Translations under genes and position numbers: made by a program
Notes under the pieces: generated by a model
What the model was told of the DNA's origin: nothing
The model's input: the letters and a program-made list of their open reading frames with translations, nothing else
The model's database searches: none
Part shown: piece by piece, positions 58,323 to 64,000 of the stretch
Position numbering within the stretch: position 1 is the first letter of the stretch
Layout of the letters: the number at the start of each line of letters is the position of its first letter
Origin: Incurvaria masculella
Taxonomy: Eukaryota; Arthropoda; Insecta; Lepidoptera; Incurvariidae
Assembly (NCBI GenBank): GCA_946894095.1
Contig: OX335658.1
Location: 13,569,001 to 13,633,000, forward strand
DNA length: 64,000 bases
Direction: 5' to 3'

Positions 58323-59060
58323 TTCGCGCGGCTCCCGTTCCGTCGCGCGCGCCAGCGTACCCCTTGAAGTTTACGGCCTATCCTTCACTTAACCCCCGCC
58401 GACATGTGTGCATTCCAGGAATATCGTCGTTTTATCCCTTTTGTGTACCCTCGCCCCTTCGGCCGGTCGGCGGTGCGCTCCGCCACATGTGCTACGATGT
58501 TTTTGTGGTGTTTTTTTGTTGCGGTCCGACTTGCATCGGCGCCTGAATGTGTGCTCCCGCTTTCGAAAGTCGTTGCACCGATGAATAAACGTTAAAACCG
58601 AACAAAACACAAACAATAATTCAAAACCGCAAGGACAGAACGTCGAATTCGTCTGCGAGCTCCACTGTCACTGGGGAAAAAACAATATTAGATTAGCGTA
58701 TTATCGTCGCAAATCTTATCAGAGCGAATTTTAACGTGTTTCCGTATCACTCGGGACGTAGGGAGATATCTATAATCGGCAGACACGTTGCATGCATTAC
58801 ACACGCGATATATTATACTTCGTTAATCCGTTTACGTGCGCAATGTGCGTCGGCGGTTCGCTCCAAGCGTCACAACGAAGCGCCGGCGGCCGTGCCGTGG
58901 CCGAGCAGCCGGCGAACTGACGGACGGACGGTCGGGCCAACGAGCCACGAGACGAGATCGCGAGCGACCTCCCTTGGTGTGGTCGAAGCGAGCAACGCAG
59001 AGCGCGGGCTGGCGGTGACCATTCGAATTTTCTTTCGGTCAGTCTCGGTAGCCGTTCGAA
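58323..59060 (-). promoter_or_regulatory. probable Chsy 5' UTR and promoter region
   Basis: CpG-rich sequence upstream of the start codon, strongest just above the ATG and again at 58850-59040. No TATA box is obvious in the gene's direction and no splice pair is certain, so the transcription start cannot be placed. It is bounded upstream by a MITE at 59068. Confidence 0.4.
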
Positions 59061-59067
59061 TTCCGAA

Positions 59068-59216
59068 GGGGCGAGTGCACGAAAGGACTAAACATCAAAA
59101 ACATCACTTTGTGCCATTGCTTTGTGCGGACTGTATGGAAGGAATTATATGCGGTTCACTAAGAGTGACGTGTTTGAACATTGATTAACTCAGCCGTCTC
59201 TTCGTGCAATCGGGGC
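59068..59216. mobile_element. H1 MITE upstream of Chsy
   Basis: About 149 bp, GGGGCGAGTGCACGAAAGG to CTTCGTGCAATCGGGGC, the fourth copy of the family. Confidence 0.87.
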
Positions 59217-59960
59217 TAAAGAGTAAAGAATATACCGATAACGTTGTATCAATGTTGAATATCTTAGAGCATTTAGTCCTAAATGCTCCCATCCGCATCT
59301 TGGACCGCATGGATCCGCATGGATCCGCATGGATGACCGCATCCTTGGTGTTGGCCATGCATGACCTTATATTCGGACGCCATATCGAGGGTAAAGCCAA
59401 GCTCGCCTCAAAAAAGGTGGGAGTCCTCAACAGGGTGCGTCAGTATTTCACGCCTTACCAAAAACTGCTCCTTTACAAGCCGCAGATAAGATATTGCGTG
59501 CAGTACTGTTCGCATTTGTGGGACGGCTCAGCTAAGCACCTGCTTGGCTCCCTGGACTCGAAACAGCATAGGGCTGTGCGACTCTTCGACGACCCCGAGG
59601 AATCCCTGAATTTGGAGTCCCTCCATCTCCGAAGGGATGTAGGCTCTCTCTCTCTGTCTTCTATCGTCTTTACCATGATCAATGTCCTCGTTCTACCTTC
59701 ACTCTACGTGGAACAGGGACAAAATGCACAAATTCAAAGTCGACATTCCAAAAATAAGAACCCATCTTTCCCCTAGACCTTTTATCCATAGGGCCGGTAA
59801 ACAATGAAATGAACTCCCTTCCGAGATATTTCACCCAAATTACGACCTGGGGTTATTCAAACGTGGTTTGAAAAATCACCTGGCCGGCCGGCATTGTTTT
59901 CGCAGCCCCCCCTGAAAGTTCGAAAACCCATAGGCGTCGTCGGTTAGGATGTCCCTCCGA
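59217..59960 (+). pseudogene. LINE RT C-terminal fragment and 3' end
   Basis: From about 59370 the frame reads HIEGKAKLASKKVGVLNRVR, then QYFTPYQKLLLYKPQIRYCV and later LDSKQHRAVRLFDDPEESLN and LHLRRDVGSLS, the standard end of many insect LINE RTs. The final block has NEMNSLP in another frame and the shared tail CACCTGGCCGGCCGG at 59877. ATGGATCCGC is repeated three times at about 59308-59336. It is 5' truncated and frameshifted. Confidence 0.85.
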
Positions 59961-59999
59961 TAATTCGTCGGGCCAGCAAAACAGCATGTGTTCCAAACA

Positions 60000-60112
60000 A
60001 TGAAACAGCTCGCATTCATAACCACATGCACTTATCCAACTTGGGAAGAGATTTGAACCCAGAGGTCTGGCATGGTAGGCAAGTCCACCGGGCCCTGAGT
60101 TACGAGCCGCTC
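60000..60112 (-). mobile_element. SINE head fragment (tRNA-like)
   Basis: Minus-strand GAGCGGCTCGTAACTCAGGG and AGACCTCTGGGTTCAAATC with the start of the body only. Confidence 0.75.
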
Positions 60113-60375
60113 AATGGGAAAGAAAACTGCTTATATATCACGACAGGTGGCGCCTAGGCGAGCTAACCTAAAACATTTGTCAAAGCTGTCTGATACCCTA
60201 TAAAATAAAACAGAATCGATTTGGAAATTGTATTTATTCTCAAACTATGTAATTGAAATGACTCAATTTCCTCGTTATTATTCCGAAAATGTATTTATTC
60301 AATATATGCTAATCAAATGTAGTCGCGAAAAATAAAAATGTTACAATAACATAAACTTTAACATAATATAAAATT
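60113..60375. repeat. dispersed repeat K, copy 1
   Basis: CAATGGGAAAGAAAACTGCT, TTGTCAAAGCTGTCTGATACC and ATTCCGAAAAT match 62802-63080 in order and orientation. Confidence 0.8.
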
Positions 60376-61500
60376 TCAAACATTGTGTTGGTCTATTGTA
60401 TTCAAATTACTTCTTCTTTTCCTGCAAACTTTATTATAACTAAACTAACATAAATAAGACTTGACAGTAATGATAGTGATAGTCTTCAAGTTCCTAATTT
60501 GAGGACACCTACAATTTTCTTCTCCATTATCAAAATCAGTTAGTTCGCAGTGGGCACAAGCATCGCGAGGATCTGTCAATAGGCAGGCGCCCGAAAGCAA
60601 AGGACAATATACAAACGAATCTACGCTTTATCGGTCATTTGTGCTCCCGCTGCAGAGAAAATGTTAAAAAATAATGCGTTTGAAAAGCCATCGAACTGAA
60701 CGAACTACATGTAAACATCTGTACAAACAAGAGTGGGAAGAATTAAAACGTTTAGGTTTTTCATTGCGCTTGCATGTCGTTGCACGTATAAACCTCTACT
60801 CACATAATATTAATACTGTAGTCATGGAGGTGAAGAAATTGTAGTATGTAGAGTGGGCGGACTAACTTTAGTGCGCGGGTTATTGCCGGACTAAATAGCA
60901 TTTTGTATGGTTAGTCCGGTGCTAGTCCGCGTATTTAATTTTGACTATTCATTCTGAAATAAATAACAGACACAATTTAAAGGTATTAAGTAGCGATGAG
61001 TCGTTCACGAACGAACGGGTCAGAAGACCCGGGTCGTCTGTATAGTGCCACATAGCTTATTTTGCGCGAGGCGAAAATCTGAACTAAACGGTCGCCATCT
61101 TGAACGTCATTCGGCTATCGGATTTCCCCATACACTGCCCTCTGTCTTTGATAAAGGTTTTTCAGAATTTTGAACGCGTGAAATCATACCTAAGTTCTAT
61201 AAGAGTGGAGGCAGAAAAGGAAATATATCGGTTATAATTCCATTTCAAAACATTACCAAGCGCATTTTCACTACAGCCCTCTCGTTCGCCGTTTTCGCGA
61301 CCCGTACTTTCTAACGACCCGGCCGACTGAATGAGAATGAATCAACCGACCGACCACCGGTGAGCTCGGCTCTCGGCTCGGTTCGAGAACGAACGGGTCA
61401 AAAGAAACGGGTCGTACCTTATTTTTTTATTCTGTAACAAATTAGATGTATTCTGTGGATTTACTGCCGGTTGCGTATGAAAGTTTTGTGACTCACCAGT
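60376..61500. other. element Q fragment and unassigned sequence
   Basis: 60845-60965 is a Q arm pair fragment (ATGGTTAGTCCGG). 61003-61035 and 61379-61411 share ACGAACGGGTC with ACGGGTCG or CCGGGTCG. The rest is unassigned. Confidence 0.55.
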
Positions 61501-61552
61501 AAGCGCTGTCGATACCATCTGTCAAAAATGACAGATGGTATCGACAGCGCTT
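61501..61552. repeat. perfect 24-bp hairpin, 4-nt loop
   Basis: AAGCGCTGTCGATACCATCT onward pairs exactly with its inverse; loop AAAA at 61525-61528. A weaker GCGCTTAC arm recurs at about 61607. Confidence 0.96.
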
Positions 61553-62009
61553 TCAATACCAAGTGTCAAAGGCATACACTTCTTGACAGGCGATATCGCC
61601 TTCTCGATAGCGCTTACTCGATAGCGTTCGTAGTGGGGCCCCGGGCCGTTCGGTAAGACCTGGGTCGCGAAATTGTGGCGAACGACAGTATGTAATAACA
61701 AAGTTTGCAATCAATCTAACCTAAGCGAGGCAAGATCGATGCCTACCGCCAATACGAGTTCCACCAGTTCAGTGTTGCTAGATTTGTATGTATTTTCCAA
61801 AACTAGATTGAGGTGATGTTTGGTGAAATATGATTAAAGACTTATTAAACTTAATTTATTTTTGAATTTTTCGACATTACAAATATTAAATTGTATTTAC
61901 GCGTACAATATGTTTTTTAAACTAATAGTTAATTAACTTTTAGATTTTAAAACTTACAGAGCGCCTCTTTACCACCAAATCTGTCAGATGCGTAATTCTA
62001 TTAAAATAT
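61553..62009. other. no feature recognised
   Basis: Nothing recognised. Confidence 0.45.
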
Positions 62010-62385
62010 TTTTTTTTTGTTTTTTTTTTTATGTGACTGGACATGATGGCTAATACCACACCTTCTGTCATGGTATTAGCCCAACACACCATATGGGAAC
62101 TAGGTGCCATGCCAGGACCTTCCTTATATTGCTCGGCTACATTGAACTGGATGGAAAACACGGACAATTTTCATTGCCGCTTCGACCATCGTTCATTCAA
62201 TACGATGGTACCAACCCGGGCGGGATTAACCCTACCACCTAGTAAGTAAGGAAGGGGACCTACAGTTTAACGTGGAATCCGAACCACGGCCAGCCTCTCT
62301 CAACGGTCTAATGGTCACCCATCCAAGACCAGACGCGATCGCCGAAGTGTCGCGCCACTGGGCCACTGAGGCTGACAATATACAA
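62010..62385 (-). mobile_element. SINE with 5S-like head
   Basis: Minus-strand copy of the 13936/50868 type; the part of the head between the two 5S boxes (TTAAGCAACGCTG) is deleted, while TCTTGGATGGGTGACC remains. Confidence 0.87.
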
Positions 62386-62801
62386 TATATGTATATTGTA
62401 TTTTTATATTATATGCTTATTGCATGAATGACTATGTAATATCTGTGTATTTTTTTAAAAACATGTTTAGAAAAAACTCCAAACGCTGTATTAATTAGTT
62501 TTTAGATTGTTTTATCACAGAAACCTTACAAATCTTAAATTTGCAGTAAGTATTTCGCAAATATGTCAAAAAAACGGAGATCCTGGGAAGCACAAGTGGT
62601 AGAAAATGATACGTTGGCGTATACCTAGTTGGCCGAGTGAAGGCAAGCGACAATGCGACGACAATAGCCGCGGCGAGCCAATGGTCTGAACGTGTTGTCG
62701 CTTGTGGAGGTTGGTCCAACATGTGTAGCGGGCTCTATTATTACTGAATATTCCAGCTTTTGTTTCAAAAATACATGCAATAACTCTGCGTTCGATTATC
62801 G
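62386..62801. other. no feature recognised
   Basis: Nothing recognised. Confidence 0.45.
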
Positions 62802-63080
62802 CAATGGGGAAGAAAACTGCTCAGTTTTCACGACAAGTGGCATCTAAGCAAGCTCACCTAAAAGATGTGTCAAAGCTATCAGATACCATAAATACAAAAT
62901 AAAAACAGAATACATTTTAATTTTTGTGTGCTCAATCCATCTCCATAGCTCAATCTATGTTAGTAAAAGGACTAAATTTTCTCCAAGTTATTCCGAAAAT
63001 AAATTGTTCTTAATTATGCCAATGAAAAGAAGTCGTCGTAAAGAAGATATCACAAAAACATAACCTAAAATATTTTGTTT
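62802..63080. repeat. dispersed repeat K, copy 2
   Basis: Direct counterpart of 60113-60375. Confidence 0.8.
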
Positions 63081-63614
63081 CATCCTTTCTGCTTGTCAAT
63101 GGCATTTAAATTAGTTAGAAGACAAATAAAAGCTTTATTTTTTTTATATAAAAACTTGAAATCCAAACTTGACGACTGGAATGACAGCTCTGACGTTTTT
63201 AAGGTGAGGTCGCTCATGCAACTCGAAAACTCTCGATTAACGGTAATGCCACAGAATAAGTAATGGTAATGCTGAGAGTGCATTATATGTAATTTTTGAA
63301 CGCGTCGTTTGTCTTTAATCAGTTAAAGACTTTTAAAAATATTGTATAGTTTATTACCTAGTTATTATGGAAAATGTGTATAAAAGAAATTATAATTTTT
63401 TTGCAAAAAATATTTTTAGATTTTGTGGTTACAAACATCTAATATTATCTCAATATGGATTTTGATTCCGTGGTATTTCCGGTTCAAACGGAAGTATCAA
63501 CGCCGCCATACTGTGCGTGCGACGTCGTGTCGTGTCGTGCGGAGTGCGGACGAAGCGATTGGTGCGGTGTCAGAACGGAGAGAGGTAGTGTTGCGAGGAG
63601 TTGACCAAGAAGGG
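63081..63614. promoter_or_regulatory. possible promoter and 5' UTR of a divergent + strand gene
   Basis: AT-rich up to about 63460, then an abrupt change to CpG-rich sequence (GTCGTGTCGTGTCGTGCGG) before the candidate start at 63615. An ETS-like TTTCCGGTTC lies at about 63476. Inferred from context only. Confidence 0.25.
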
Positions 63615-64000
63615 ATGCGGATGACTCAGGAGATGGACGACGACGAGAAGGGGTGAGTGCAAAGAAGCATAGGATGTGCTAGCATACAACCGGCCGGGGG
63701 CAGCGACCCCGGCTCGCGACCGCTGCCGGCCGGTAGGCGAGGGACGATCGGGCTTTGCACGGGCCACTGCTAGGTCTCAAGGGCTTTCATCGGATTTTCT
63801 AGTCATGTATTATGATTATTTTATGTAACGGCTTGGGCTGGCAGGCAGTTCAACGCTGACCTCTCGTTACGCGATGCTGATGTGACGCGCGTCCCTATTC
63901 CCTGCTGACCTACAAGTTGTGTACGGGCAGCTACCAATGTGCCACTCATGTGCTTTTTTGTAGTTCGCGTGGACCCGAAAGACGTCGCGTCAAGTTCTCC
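63615..64000 (+). CDS. possible 5' exons of an unknown gene, cut by right edge
   Basis: ATG at 63615 gives MRMTQEMDDDEK plus two bases, then a strong donor GTGAGT at 63653. A T-rich acceptor (TGCTTTTTTGTAG) ends at 63963. Joining makes Gly and continues open as SRGPERRRVKFS to base 64000. Donor, acceptor and phase agree, but the peptide is too short to identify and no homolog is recognised. The 311-bp intron is GC-rich at its start. Confidence 0.4.

Noticed and set aside
57633..58392. Long + strand frames (244 and 127 codons) over exon 1, and a 245-codon minus frame in another register
   Set aside because: They are shadows of GC-rich exon 1; the CHSY motifs are all in the 58322 minus frame.

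Overview
This is a repeat-dense stretch of an insect nuclear genome, most likely a moth or butterfly. The evidence is a host gene with spliced exons, no operons, and interspersed families of a kind I associate with lepidopteran introns: CGAGTCGGACTCG-headed elements with (GACG)n, SINEs, CR1/RTE-type LINE tails, hAT, Harbinger and Tc1-like MITEs, and Helitrons. The species cannot be told from the sequence.

One host gene dominates. A chondroitin sulfate synthase (CHSY1-like) runs on the minus strand from a start codon at 58322 off the left edge. Five coding exons are resolved with matching phases: 58322-57567, 15037-14897, 1296-1116, 593-436 and 204-1 (open at the edge). They encode about 480 residues: the Golgi signal anchor, the N-terminal GT31 domain with its DDD motif, the linker, and the start of the C-terminal GalNAc-transferase domain. 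Introns 1 and 2 (42.5 kb and 13.6 kb) hold almost all the mobile DNA; introns 3 and 4 are only 521 bp and 231 bp. Exon 2 and exon 3 each have decayed partial copies beside them.

Layout in + coordinates. 0-1.3 kb: exons 5 to 3. 1.4-5.6 kb: a Ty3-type LTR element with by-eye identical LTRs, perfect TSD and its gag-pol fragment reversed, inside a MITE. 6.3-14.8 kb: SINEs, LINE remnants, and a 5S-headed composite repeat containing a 53-bp minisatellite, a nearly complete LINE and a SINE. 14.9-15.1 kb: exon 2 and its relic. 15.4-34 kb: LINE ends, two hAT-type MITEs with perfect 8-bp TSDs, a second composite repeat with 62-bp direct repeats, a satellite and a Helitron. 35.1-36.6 kb: a near-perfect 620-bp-arm palindrome. 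37-57 kb: nested MITEs and SINEs, eight same-strand copies of one family (over the whole window), and 10-bp phased arrays. 57.5-59 kb: exon 1 and the probable promoter. 59-63 kb: more repeats. 63.6-64 kb: a possible first intron of a divergent + strand gene.

I found no operon-like or novel enzymatic system. The unusual material is structural: relic exon copies, an LTR element carrying its coding region backwards, SINEs that share one body under 5S-like or tRNA-like heads, a long palindrome and helically phased repeats. Percentages and database matches are not given because none could be computed.
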